DNA of 64,000 bases, from positions 231,694 through 295,693 of the forward strand of contig NZ_JAKSYH010000136.1 of assembly GCF_022829295.1 (NCBI RefSeq), written 5' to 3'. The position numbers and the translations under genes were made by a program. Origin of the DNA: Methylobacterium sp. J-088 (GTDB taxonomy: Bacteria > Pseudomonadota > Alphaproteobacteria > Rhizobiales > Beijerinckiaceae). Within the stretch, counting starts at the first letter, position 1. Every line of letters begins with the position of its first letter. Shown here in pieces: positions 49,334 to 57,753 of this stretch. The notes below the pieces were generated by a model. That model ran no database searches. It worked only from the letters and a program-made list of their open reading frames with translations, and was not told the DNA's origin.

Positions 49334-50578
49334 GTGAAAGTCCCCTCGAACGCCTGCGCGGGCTCCCCCGGCCGCCTCTACGCCGCGGGCGGCGTTTGCC
49401 TCGCCGGGATGCCGCTTGCGATGGTGCTGGCCAATCGGTCGAGCCCGCTGGTGATCGGGCTGGCGGCGCTCGCATTCCTTGCGGGGCGCGTGATCGAGGA
49501 CCGTGGCGACGCGGCGCGCCGGATCCTGGCACCGCTCGGCACCCCGCTCGCCGGAGCGGCGCTCGGGTTCCTGGCGTGGAGCCTCGTCTCGATCGCCTGG
49601 AGTCCGTTCCCGGCCGTGTCGCTGCGGATGGCAGGCGAGTTCCTCCCGGCGCTCACGGCGGCCTATCTCCTGGCCTGCCTCGCCCCCGGGCGCATCCCGG
49701 CTTTCGCGCCGCGGGTTGGGGCTGCCTCGATCGCGCTCGCCGGATTGCTGATCGCCGTGGATCTGGCCTCCGATCTCGCCCTGGAGAGGGCCCTGGGGCA
49801 TCGGGCCGCCGCCTTCGTGCACAACCGGCCGGCGCTGACCCTCGACCTCGTGGCCGGCCCGCTCGCCCTGGTCCTCTGGCGGCAGCGCGCCCGCGGCCTG
49901 GCGGCGGTCACGCTGGTCTCTGCGGCGCTCGGCGTGCTGCGCTCGATCAGCGGCGCCGCCCAGCTCGGCCTGCTCGCCGGCGGCGCGATGTTCGCGGCGG
50001 GCCGCCTTCTGCCCCGGCGCGCCGGAATCGGTCTTGCCGGTCTGGGCCTCGGTCTCGCGGTGGCGCTCGCCCCTGTCGAGGGTGATCTCCTCGCCCACAT
50101 CATGCCCGAATCGGCGCACGAGCGTCTCGTGCAATCCTCCTCCCGGGCGCGGGTCGCGATCGCGCGCAGCTTCGGCGCGGCGGTGGCGGCCGATCCCTGG
50201 CGGGGTGCGGGTTTCGGCACCAGCGCGCGCTTCGCCGAGACCCCGGCCGCGCAGACGCTCGCACCCGAGATGCGCGTGCTGCTCGGGGTCGGGCACCCGC
50301 ATAACAGCTTCCTTCAGGTCTGGGCCGAGCTCGGCCTGCCCGGCGCGCTCCTCGCGGCGCTGACCCTGATGCTGATGCTCGCCCGCCTCGCCCGGCTGGA
50401 TCAGCCCGACCGTGCCGCGGCGCTCGGACTCGTCGCCTGTGCGGTCGCGATCGCCTTCGTGGAGCACAACGGCTGGGCGGCGTGGTGGACGGCAGGTCTC
50501 GGCGCTGCCATCTCGTGGATGCGCGTGGCGTCCCGGCCGCGCGCGGAAACGACCCCCAGGATGGACGGCCCCGCATGA
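49334..50578 (+). CDS. O-antigen ligase-like polytopic membrane protein
   Basis: About 414 residues from a GTG with GAGAGG 7 nt ahead; upstream frame is Arg-rich shadow. About ten membrane spans. The C-terminal VGHPHNSFLQVWAELGLPGALL is the conserved His-containing motif of the O-antigen ligase/polymerase (Wzy_C) family. It is joined to gor by an ATGA overlap, with no polysaccharide genes around it. Confidence 0.85.
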   Translation: MKVPSNACAGSPGRLYAAGGVCLAGMPLAMVLANRSSPLVIGLAALAFLAGRVIEDRGDAARRILAPLGTPLAGAALGFLAWSLVSIAWSPFPAVSLRMAGEFLPALTAAYLLACLAPGRIPAFAPRVGAASIALAGLLIAVDLASDLALERALGHRAAAFVHNRPALTLDLVAGPLALVLWRQRARGLAAVTLVSAALGVLRSISGAAQLGLLAGGAMFAAGRLLPRRAGIGLAGLGLGLAVALAPVEGDLLAHIMPESAHERLVQSSSRARVAIARSFGAAVAADPWRGAGFGTSARFAETPAAQTLAPEMRVLLGVGHPHNSFLQVWAELGLPGALLAALTLMLMLARLARLDQPDRAAALGLVACAVAIAFVEHNGWAAWWTAGLGAAISWMRVASRPRAETTPRMDGPA

Positions 50579-51957
50579 GCGCTTTCGACGTGGACCTCTT
50601 CGTCATTGGCGGCGGTTCGGGAGGCGTGCGCGCGGCGCGGATCGCGGCGGGTTACGGCGCCAAGGTGACGCTGGCCGAGGAATACCGGGTCGGCGGAACC
50701 TGCGTGATCCGCGGCTGCGTCCCGAAGAAGCTGATGGTCTATGCCGGCCGCTTCGCCGACGAGTTCGAGGACGCCGCCGGCTTCGGCTGGACGGTGGAGA
50801 AGCCGCGCTTCGATTGGTCGAAGCTCAAGCAGCGCCGCGACGCGGAGGTCACCCGGCTCGAAAGCATCTACGACGCCAACCTGATCCGGGCCGGTGTCGA
50901 GATCGTGCCCGAACGGGCCGTGATCGAGGATCCGCACACGGTGCGCCTCCTTAAATCCGGCCGTACCATCCGGGCGGAGCGGATCCTCGTGGCGGTCGGC
51001 GCCCATCCGGTGAAGGAGCCGGCCGTGCCCGGCATCGAACTGGCGATCACCTCGAACGAGGTGTTCGAGCTGGAGAGCCTGCCGGAGCGCATTCTGGTGA
51101 TCGGTGGCGGTTACATCGCTGTCGAGTTCGCGGGCGTCTTCGCGGCTTTGGGCAGCGCCACGACCCTGCTGCACCGGGGCGACCGGCTGCTGCGCGGGTT
51201 CGATGACGAGGTTCGCGATGCCCTCGCGGAGGCCTACGGTCACAGGATGGACCTGCGGCTCGGCCGTACCCTCACGGGCATCGAGCGACGGGACGGTGCC
51301 CTCTGCGCCCGACTGGACGACGGTAGCGAGATTGCCGTCGATCAGGTGCTGATCGCCACCGGACGACGGCCCAATGTCGAGGGCCTGGGCCTCGACCGGA
51401 TCGGCGTCGACCTCGACGCCGCCGGGGCGATCCCGGTGGATGCGTATTCCCAGACCAAGGTCCCGTCGATCTACGCGGTCGGCGATGTGACCAACCGCGC
51501 CAACCTGACCCCGGTGGCGATTCGCGAGGGTCACGCCTTCGCCGACACGGTCTACGGCGGCAAGCCGTCCTGCGTGGATCACCGCCTGATCCCGACCGCG
51601 GTGTTCTCGACCCCCGAGATCGGGGTCGTCGGCCACAGCGAGGCGGCGGCGCGGGAGATCTACGGCAAGATCGACGTCTACAAGGCGCGTTTCCGCCCGA
51701 TGAAGGCGACGCTCTCCGGCCGCGAGGAGCGTATCCTGATGAAGGTGATCGTCGATTGCGCGACCGACCGGGTGGTGGGCGTCCACATCTTCGGCCACGA
51801 TGCCGGCGAGGTCATCCAGGTGGTCGGCATCGCGGTGACGATGGGCGCCACGAAGGCCGATTTCGACCGGACCATCGCGGTCCACCCGACGGCCGCCGAG
51901 GAACTCGTGACGATGCGCGTGCCGGAGGTGACCAAGCATCCGGTGGGCGTCGGCTGA
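50575..51957 (+). CDS. gor: Glutathione-disulfide reductase
   Basis: About 460 residues from MSAFDVDLFVIGGGSGGVRA. The redox-active disulfide is in GGTCVIRGCVPKKLM; the second nucleotide fold is VIGGGYIAVEFAGVFAALGS; and the C-terminal interface His-Glu pair is in VHPTAAEELVTM. It keeps glutathione reduced using NADPH. The start overlaps the upstream stop (ATGA). Confidence 0.94.
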   Translation: MSAFDVDLFVIGGGSGGVRAARIAAGYGAKVTLAEEYRVGGTCVIRGCVPKKLMVYAGRFADEFEDAAGFGWTVEKPRFDWSKLKQRRDAEVTRLESIYDANLIRAGVEIVPERAVIEDPHTVRLLKSGRTIRAERILVAVGAHPVKEPAVPGIELAITSNEVFELESLPERILVIGGGYIAVEFAGVFAALGSATTLLHRGDRLLRGFDDEVRDALAEAYGHRMDLRLGRTLTGIERRDGALCARLDDGSEIAVDQVLIATGRRPNVEGLGLDRIGVDLDAAGAIPVDAYSQTKVPSIYAVGDVTNRANLTPVAIREGHAFADTVYGGKPSCVDHRLIPTAVFSTPEIGVVGHSEAAAREIYGKIDVYKARFRPMKATLSGREERILMKVIVDCATDRVVGVHIFGHDAGEVIQVVGIAVTMGATKADFDRTIAVHPTAAEELVTMRVPEVTKHPVGVG

Positions 51958-52012
51958 GGGCTCCAGAGTCTCAGGGCCTCGACGCGGTGCCCGGCCGAGC
52001 CATATCAGGGGC

Positions 52013-52330
52013 ATGGGTAAGCATAGCGCAGGCAAGGGACGCGGGGGCGACGACGCGCATGCGCGGCGGCAGGCCATCATCGACGGCCTGCTGGCGGATG
52101 CGCTGCGGCCCGCCTTCCACCGCCCCCCGAGCCACGATGCGCTCCCGCCCGACATCCGCAAGGCGATCGACCAGCTGCTCGCCAAGGCCGAGGCGCAACG
52201 CCGTCGCTGCCTGACCTACGACGATCTCGAAGAGGCCCTGCCCCCTCGGGACGTGTCCGCGGAGGATCTGGAGGCGATCTTCTGGATCCTCGCCGAGCAC
52301 GGGATCGAGGTCGAGGACGGCGAGGTCTGA
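52013..52330 (+). CDS. Stand-alone sigma-70 region 1.1-like protein
   Basis: A 105-residue protein. The N-terminal half is basic and helical (MGKHSAGKGRGGDDAHARRQ). The C-terminal half, LTYDDLEEALPPRDVSAEDLEAIFWILAEHGIEV, matches the YDDLNxALP...xxxIEDIIxxLxExGIxVV pattern of primary sigma factor region 1.1. No other sigma region is present. In sigma-70 this acidic module occupies the DNA channel of RNA polymerase; a free version could act as an anti-sigma-like or polymerase-binding factor, which is inference. It lies about 210 bp upstream of DAHP synthase. Confidence 0.75.
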   Translation: MGKHSAGKGRGGDDAHARRQAIIDGLLADALRPAFHRPPSHDALPPDIRKAIDQLLAKAEAQRRRCLTYDDLEEALPPRDVSAEDLEAIFWILAEHGIEVEDGEV

Positions 52331-52426
52331 ATCCCGCTCGCGCCTGCCCCTCGCATTCCGGCACTCGTCAGGGTGTGGCAACCTCTCTATAAGCCGCGCT
52401 TCGCGCGTGAGGCGCGGTCGCACGAC

Positions 52427-52521
52427 GCGCGCGCTTTCTGCGGAACCGGACACCGGTTCGGCGCAAGAGCGCGCGTCACAACAAGGACTTAGAGCCGCAC
52501 GCGATCGGGCACGGCTCTAGG
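52427..52521 (+). repeat. Double-hairpin intergenic repeat, type A copy 4
   Basis: It contains CACCGGTTCGGCGCAAGAG, CGCGTCACAACAAGG and TTAGAGCCGCACGCGATCGG followed by GCACGGCTCTAGG. The first hairpin has diverged; the second is intact. It ends 17 bp before the DAHP synthase start codon and so forms part of its leader. Confidence 0.7.
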
Positions 52522-52538
52522 GTGCGCGGAGAGAGGCC

Positions 52539-53921
52539 ATGGGCGAGCGTTGGACACCGAAGAGCTGGAGAAACCTGCCGATCGAGCAGGTCCCCACCTA
52601 TCCGGACATGGCCGCCCTGGGTGCCGTCGAGTCGCAGATCGCGAGTTTTCCGCCGCTGGTTTTTGCCGGTGAGGCCCGCAAGCTGAAGGCGGCGCTCGCG
52701 CGCGTCGGCGCGGGCGAAGCGTTTCTCCTGCAGGGCGGCGATTGCGCCGAGAGCTTCGACGAGCATTCGGCCGACAACATCCGTGATTTCTTCCGGGTGT
52801 TCCTGCAGATGGCGATGGTGCTGACCTTCGCGGGCGGCTCGCCGGTGGTGAAGGTCGGGCGCATCGCCGGGCAGTTCGCCAAACCGCGCTCCTCGCCGAC
52901 CGAGACGCTGGAGGGCGTGAGCCTGCCGAGCTACCGGGGCGACATCGTCAACGGCATCGGCTTCTCGGAGGAGGCGCGGATCCCGGATCCGCGCCGTCAG
53001 CTCGAAGCCTACCGTCAATCGGCCGCGACGCTCAACTTGCTGCGCGCCTTCGCAACCGGCGGTTACGCGAACCTCGAGAACGCGCACCGGTGGATGCTGG
53101 GCTTCGTGAAGGATTCACCGCAATCCTCGCGCTACCAGGATGTGGCGGGCCGCATGACCGATGCGCTCGACTTCATGCGGGCGATCGGCATCAATCCGGA
53201 GACCCATCCGGAGGTGCGGACCACCGATTTCTACACCAGCCACGAAGCCCTGCTGCTCGGCTACGAGGAGGCGCTGACCCGGGTCGATTCGACCACGGGC
53301 GACTGGTACGCGACCTCCGGCCATATGCTGTGGATCGGCGACCGGACCCGGCAGCCGGACCACGCGCACGTGGAATATGCCCGCGGCATCAAGAACCCGA
53401 TCGGCCTCAAGTGCGGCCCGTCGATGAAGGCCGAGGGGCTGATCCGGCTGATCGACCTGATCAACCCGGAGAACGAGCCGGGTCGGCTCAGCCTGATCTG
53501 CCGGTTCGGGGCCGACAAGGTCGGCGACCACCTGCCGGCACTGATCCGCGCGGTCGAGCGGGAAGGGCGCAAGGTGGTGTGGATCTGTGATCCGATGCAC
53601 GGCAACACGATTCCGGCCGGCCGCTACAAGACCCGGCCGTTCGAGCGAGTGATGCAGGAGATCGAGGGCTTCTTCGGCGTGCACCGCGCCGAGGGGACTT
53701 TCGCGGGCGGCATCCACCTGGAGATGACCGGCAAGGACGTCACCGAATGCACCGGCGGTGCCCGGGCGCTGACGGCCGACGACCTGCAGGACCGCTACCA
53801 CACCTACTGCGACCCGCGGCTCAACGCGGAGCAGGCGTTGGAGGTGGCGTTCCGCACCGCCGAGCTGGTGAAGGCCGAGCGCAGCCATGTCGAGCGCCCG
53901 CGGCTCGACGCGGCGGAGTAG
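52539..53921 (+). CDS. 3-Deoxy-7-phosphoheptulonate synthase, class II
   Basis: A 460-residue class II (plant/AroA-II type) DAHP synthase. It has [19 protein letters not shown] [16 protein letters not shown] at the N-terminus, [73 protein letters not shown] and [20 protein letters not shown], the metal- and PEP-binding stretches. It starts the shikimate pathway from phosphoenolpyruvate and erythrose-4-phosphate. Confidence 0.96.
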   Translation: MGERWTPKSWRNLPIEQVPTYPDMAALGAVESQIASFPPLVFAGEARKLKAALARVGAGEAFLLQGGDCAESFDEHSADNIRDFFRVFLQMAMVLTFAGGSPVVKVGRIAGQFAKPRSSPTETLEGVSLPSYRGDIVNGIGFSEEARIPDPRRQLEAYRQSAATLNLLRAFATGGYANLENAHRWMLGFVKDSPQSSRYQDVAGRMTDALDFMRAIGINPETHPEVRTTDFYTSHEALLLGYEEALTRVDSTTGDWYATSGHMLWIGDRTRQPDHAHVEYARGIKNPIGLKCGPSMKAEGLIRLIDLINPENEPGRLSLICRFGADKVGDHLPALIRAVEREGRKVVWICDPMHGNTIPAGRYKTRPFERVMQEIEGFFGVHRAEGTFAGGIHLEMTGKDVTECTGGARALTADDLQDRYHTYCDPRLNAEQALEVAFRTAELVKAERSHVERPRLDAAE

Positions 53922-53993
53922 GGCAGGGGCTCGGCGCTCCTCCCGTCTCGCGACGAAGCAACGCTGTTCGAACTTCGCTCACCGTAGGGCGCT

Positions 53994-54090
53994 CTCCTCC
54001 CCCTTGCGGGGAGGAGTTGGAGGTGGGGGTGGTGCAGGAGGCACCGGGGCGCTCAATCCTCAACCACCCACACCCCTGGCCCTTCCCCGC
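53994..54090. repeat. Palindromic repeat, type C
   Basis: CTCCTCCCC (53994-54002), loop cttgc, GGGGAGGAG (54008-54016) forms a perfect 9-bp hairpin. After it GGAGGTGGGGGTGGT is roughly complementary to ACCACCCACACCCC (about 54063-54076), giving a larger imperfect inverted repeat. Only one copy is seen in the window. I recall similar elements in other alphaproteobacterial genomes. Confidence 0.55.
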
Positions 54091-54150
54091 AATGGGCTAC
54101 CGGCTACACAGGTTTGCTGTCTGCGACGGCTCAGTCGCTAACTGGAAGGG

Positions 54151-54182
54151 GCGCGGGTCCCCTCCCGAGCGGGAGAGGGGAC
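54151..54182. repeat. Solo end of the type B repeat
   Basis: GCGCGGGTCCCCTCCC, gagc, GGGAGAGGGGAC: the terminal hairpin of the type B element without its interior. It is in a convergent intergenic gap, where such a hairpin could also act in transcript ending. Confidence 0.6.
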
Positions 54183-54264
54183 GGCCGCGCTCTGTCATCA
54201 GCCTCAAGCCCCAAACCTGTGGAGCCCGTAGCCGTAAGGGGGGAAAAGCGAGTGGACCTTGCGC

Positions 54265-57147
54265 TCACGCGATCGCGCGGCTGGCCCCATTCCAGCGGAG
54301 GATCACCGCGTTGACCTCCGAGACGGGCACGGGTCGGCTGAAGAGATAGCCCTGCACCTCGTCGCAGCCCTCGGCGCGCAGAACGGCAAGTTGCGCCTCG
54401 GTCTCGACACCCTCTGCCGTGGTGGTCATGCCCAGGTTGGCGCCGAGTCCGATCACCGCCCGCACGATGAAATCCGTCCCGTCCTTGATGCACAGATCGC
54501 GCACGAAGGACTGGTCGATCTTGATCTTGTCGAACGGGAAGCTGCGCAGGTAGCTCAGCGACGAGTAGCCGGTGCCGAAATCGTCCATGGCGACGCGGAC
54601 ACCGAGCGCCTTGAGGCTGTGCAGGATCGCAGTCGTGGCGCCGGGATTGGCCACCAGCACCGATTCGGTGATCTCCAGCTCCAACCGCCGGCCGGGCAGG
54701 CCGGTCCGGCGCAGCGCCTCGCGCACGACGTTGACGAGGCTCGCCGAGGTGAACTGCACCGCCGACACGTTGACCGCGACCTTGAGCCCGTCCGGCCAGC
54801 GCGCCGCCTCCTCGCAGGCCCGGCGCAGCACCCACTCGCCGAGCGGAACGATCAGACCGAGTTCCTCCGCGATCGGGATGAACTCGGCCGGGGAAATGAA
54901 ACCCCGAACCGGGTGATCCCAGCGCAACAGGGCTTCGAATCCGCAGATCCGGTCGGCGTCGAGGCTGTAGATCGGCTGGTAATAGACCTCGAACGACTCG
55001 CGGGCCAAAGCCTCGCGCAGGTCCCGCTCCAGCACCCGGCGGGCCTGCAGGCGCGCATCCATCTCGGGCTCGAAGAATCGGAACGAGCCCCGCGCCTCGG
55101 ACTTGCCGCGGTCGAGGGCGACCTCGGCGTTCTTCAGGAGTTTCTCGCAGCTCGTCCCGTCGCTTGGCGCCAGGGTGATGCCGATGGTCAGACCGACGCT
55201 GATCTCGTGGCTGCTCAGACTGTAGGGCGCACTCACCACCTCGATGATCCGCCGGGCGAGGACCGCGGCGTCCTCGGGCCGGTCGATGCCGCGCTGGATC
55301 ACGATGAACTCGTCGGCGCCCAGGCGGGCGACGCAGTCGATCTCGCGCACGCAGGCGGTCAGACGGTTCGCCACTGCGGTAAGCAACTCGTCGCCGACGC
55401 CGTGCCCCAGCGTCTCATTCACAGGCCGGAAATCATCGAGGTCGACGGCGAAGACCGCGAAGCCGTAATCACGGCCCGCCTGCGCCATCGCCACCTCGAT
55501 CTGCTGGCCGAGGGCGATGCGGTTCGGCAGACCGGTGAGCATGTCGTGATGCGCCAGGAAGGCGATGCGCGCCTCGGCCTGCCGCCGCTCTGTCACGTCT
55601 TCGTAGGTAGCGACGAACCCGTTATCGGCCGTCTTGCGGCGCTCGATCGCGACGATGCGTCCGTTGCACAATTCCTGGAAATGCGTGTGCCAGACGCCGC
55701 CGTAGAACGCCTCCCGCTGCGCGCGGAGCAAGGATTCGATATCGCAGCCCGGATGGTTGCCGGCTCGGAGGCTGACGTTCATCACCTCCACGGCGGTCAT
55801 GCCGGGCTCGACCGCACCGGGGACCAAGCCATAGATCTCGCTGTACCGGCGGTTGACCACCATCAGGCGGTCCTGCGCATCGTAGAGGCACAGGCCCTGG
55901 GACATGTTGTCCAGGGCGGCGTCGAGGCGGAGGTTGGTGGCGGTCAGGCGATCCTCCTGCTCCTTGAGCAGGCTGATGTCGCTGCACACCGCGATGAAGC
56001 CGCCCTGCTGGGTGGCGCTGCGGCTGACCCGGAGCCACCGGCCGTCCGCCAGCCGGATATCGCCGTCGCGGGCGAGCGCCAGGAAGCAATCGCCGTGGGG
56101 CTTCGGTCGCGCCGATTCGGTGGTCTCCGGGTTCCCCCAGAGGGAGATCCCGGCCTCGATCGCCTCGCCCAGCCCCGCGAAGAATTTCTGGGCCTGGGCG
56201 TTGGCCAGCGCGATCCGTCCCGCCGCATCGACCACCACGACGCCCTCGCGCGAGGTCTGAAGCGCGTCCGTGACGAGCGCCTCGGCGCGGCGGCGCTGAC
56301 TGACCTCCCGGGCCATCATGGCCTGGATGTTGTCGCGCATCACCGCCATGGAGCGGAGCAGACTGCCGAGTTCGTCCCGGCCGCCGGATGGGATGCGGTC
56401 CTCAAGACGGCCGCTGGCGATCCGCTCCGCGGCCGCGGAGGCCGCCGCGAGGGGCCCGGTGATGCGCCGGTTGAGCAGCCACGCGACGAGCCCGCAGGCG
56501 ACGATCGCCAGCACCGCCGCAATTGCGTTGACGCGCATTTCCCGCGCCACCAGGAAGCGCGCCGCCTGCCGGAACGTGAAGCCGTCGCCCGCCGTGTAGT
56601 TCACGAGCAGGTCGATCTGATTGTCGACCGCGTTGGCCTTCTGATCCAGGGCGTCCCAGCGCTCCGGGCGGGCCGTCGACGGATCGAACGTGCGCCGCAT
56701 CTCCTCCCACGCGCTCACCGCAGCCTGAACCGCTCCGGCGGTCCGCACCGCCCGGTCGGACTGCGAGCGCTCGACCGCGATCGTGAGATCCTCGGCCAGC
56801 GTCGTCGACAGATCCGCGATCTCGGCATTCAGCTTGGCCGTCTCGGCCTCGTTGCGCAGGTGCATCCGCCGGGCGAAAGCCGTGCGCATCTTGGCGAAGT
56901 CGGCCGCTGTCGCCCGGGCATAATTGATGGACATCAGCGACTCGTCGTAGGTCCGGTTGACCAGAGTGCCGATATGCGAGATCGCGACCACCGCGTAGAG
57001 CCCAAGCGCCCCCGAGAGCAGGCTCATGCTCAGGAACGCGACGAAGATCCGGCCGCGGACCGTGGTGAAGAAACCCGAAAGGCCACGCGCCGTGGCCGAC
57101 GGCTTCGCCGGGCTCCTGGTCTCCGTTGCCGTCTCGGGATCTTGCAT
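54265..57147 (-). CDS. Membrane-bound PAS-GGDEF-EAL protein (c-di-GMP turnover)
   Basis: A 960-residue protein. Span 1 at about 35-57, a helical periplasmic sensor to about 205, span 2 at 207-226, HAMP at 227-280, two PAS domains (about 291-395 and 407-520), GGDEF at 530-690, EAL at 708-950. The EAL motif is intact (FEALLRW at 737-743), as are ELEITESVL, DDFGTGYSSLSYL, KIDQSF and QGYLFSRP, so phosphodiesterase activity is likely. The cyclase signature reads GADEF (610-614) instead of GGDEF, so synthase activity is doubtful and the domain may instead bind GTP as a regulator. Divergent from the cupredoxin gene across a palindromic spacer. Confidence 0.94.
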   Translation of the reverse strand: MQDPETATETRSPAKPSATARGLSGFFTTVRGRIFVAFLSMSLLSGALGLYAVVAISHIGTLVNRTYDESLMSINYARATAADFAKMRTAFARRMHLRNEAETAKLNAEIADLSTTLAEDLTIAVERSQSDRAVRTAGAVQAAVSAWEEMRRTFDPSTARPERWDALDQKANAVDNQIDLLVNYTAGDGFTFRQAARFLVAREMRVNAIAAVLAIVACGLVAWLLNRRITGPLAAASAAAERIASGRLEDRIPSGGRDELGSLLRSMAVMRDNIQAMMAREVSQRRRAEALVTDALQTSREGVVVVDAAGRIALANAQAQKFFAGLGEAIEAGISLWGNPETTESARPKPHGDCFLALARDGDIRLADGRWLRVSRSATQQGGFIAVCSDISLLKEQEDRLTATNLRLDAALDNMSQGLCLYDAQDRLMVVNRRYSEIYGLVPGAVEPGMTAVEVMNVSLRAGNHPGCDIESLLRAQREAFYGGVWHTHFQELCNGRIVAIERRKTADNGFVATYEDVTERRQAEARIAFLAHHDMLTGLPNRIALGQQIEVAMAQAGRDYGFAVFAVDLDDFRPVNETLGHGVGDELLTAVANRLTACVREIDCVARLGADEFIVIQRGIDRPEDAAVLARRIIEVVSAPYSLSSHEISVGLTIGITLAPSDGTSCEKLLKNAEVALDRGKSEARGSFRFFEPEMDARLQARRVLERDLREALARESFEVYYQPIYSLDADRICGFEALLRWDHPVRGFISPAEFIPIAEELGLIVPLGEWVLRRACEEAARWPDGLKVAVNVSAVQFTSASLVNVVREALRRTGLPGRRLELEITESVLVANPGATTAILHSLKALGVRVAMDDFGTGYSSLSYLRSFPFDKIKIDQSFVRDLCIKDGTDFIVRAVIGLGANLGMTTTAEGVETEAQLAVLRAEGCDEVQGYLFSRPVPVSEVNAVILRWNGASRAIA

Positions 57148-57245
57148 CGCACCGGCCGTCGCCCCACACGTCCGACTATCTGTAGTTGCGACATATTAAG
57201 AGGCGCTTAGCTCGCACTCCCGCCAATTCGATTTAAACGCACATG

Positions 57246-57265
57246 CGAAAATGAGGTCATTTTCG
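57246..57265. promoter_or_regulatory. Perfect 9-bp-arm palindrome between divergent genes
   Basis: CGAAAATGA-gg-TCATTTTCG, with no mismatch, lies between the GGDEF-EAL gene (minus, start 57147) and the cupredoxin gene (plus, start 57361). The AT-rich arms stand out from the GC-rich surroundings. It has the form of a dimeric regulator site serving one or both promoters. No regulator is encoded nearby. Confidence 0.5.
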
Positions 57266-57360
57266 GAATGAGCCGCACAAAGCGCGCTGAATGCGGGTAT
57301 CGAGGAATGAATTTTCAAGGAAGTCTGTGCGAAGCTGTTCCTCGAAAGCCGAGGGATCAC

Positions 57361-57738
57361 ATGTCCGCTTCCGTCGTACGGATCGCATTAAGCCTCCGGC
57401 GCCCGACTTCGGTCTCCGTGGTGCTGGCCCTGGTCCTCGGTGCAGCCGGCGGATTGCTCGTCACGGAGCAGCTTCAGGCATCGGGCATCCTGGTCTCCCA
57501 GAAGGGCCGGATGTTCCATCCTGACAATCTCGCGGTTGCCCGGGGCGAAGTGGTGACCTTCGTCAACGACGATAGCGACCTGCTGCACCACGTCTTCGTC
57601 GAGTCGGAGACGTTCAATTTCGATTCCGGCGATCAGGAACCGGGCAGCCGCGTGCCGATCACCTTCACCGAACGCGGCTCCTTCCAGGTTTTGTGCGGAA
57701 TCCACCCGAAGATGAAGCTCGTCGTCCGGGTGAACTGA
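57361..57738 (+). CDS. Membrane-anchored cupredoxin (plastocyanin-like)
   Basis: About 125 residues from MSASVVRIALSLRRP, with GAGGGA ahead of the ATG. One N-terminal span (SVVLALVLGAAGGLLVTEQL) anchors or exports it. The type 1 copper ligands are visible as His in DLLHHVFVE and the C-terminal loop CGIHPKM (Cys, His, Met). The family carries electrons in the periplasm, as in amicyanin/pseudoazurin-like proteins. The partner is unknown; no oxidase or dehydrogenase gene is adjacent. Confidence 0.85.
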   Translation: MSASVVRIALSLRRPTSVSVVLALVLGAAGGLLVTEQLQASGILVSQKGRMFHPDNLAVARGEVVTFVNDDSDLLHHVFVESETFNFDSGDQEPGSRVPITFTERGSFQVLCGIHPKMKLVVRVN

Positions 57739-57753
57739 GACCGGCCGAACTGC

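Larger units (their letters stand above)
53922..54264. other. Repeat-bearing gap between DAHP synthase and the GGDEF-EAL gene
   Basis: No gene is seen. It holds two palindromic elements, listed separately (53994-54090 and 54151-54182). The two flanking genes are convergent, so this is a shared 3' region. Confidence 0.6.

Noticed and set aside
54259..57210. 983-codon plus-strand frame opposite the GGDEF-EAL gene
   Set aside because: Shadow composition; the minus strand has complete EAL and PAS motifs.
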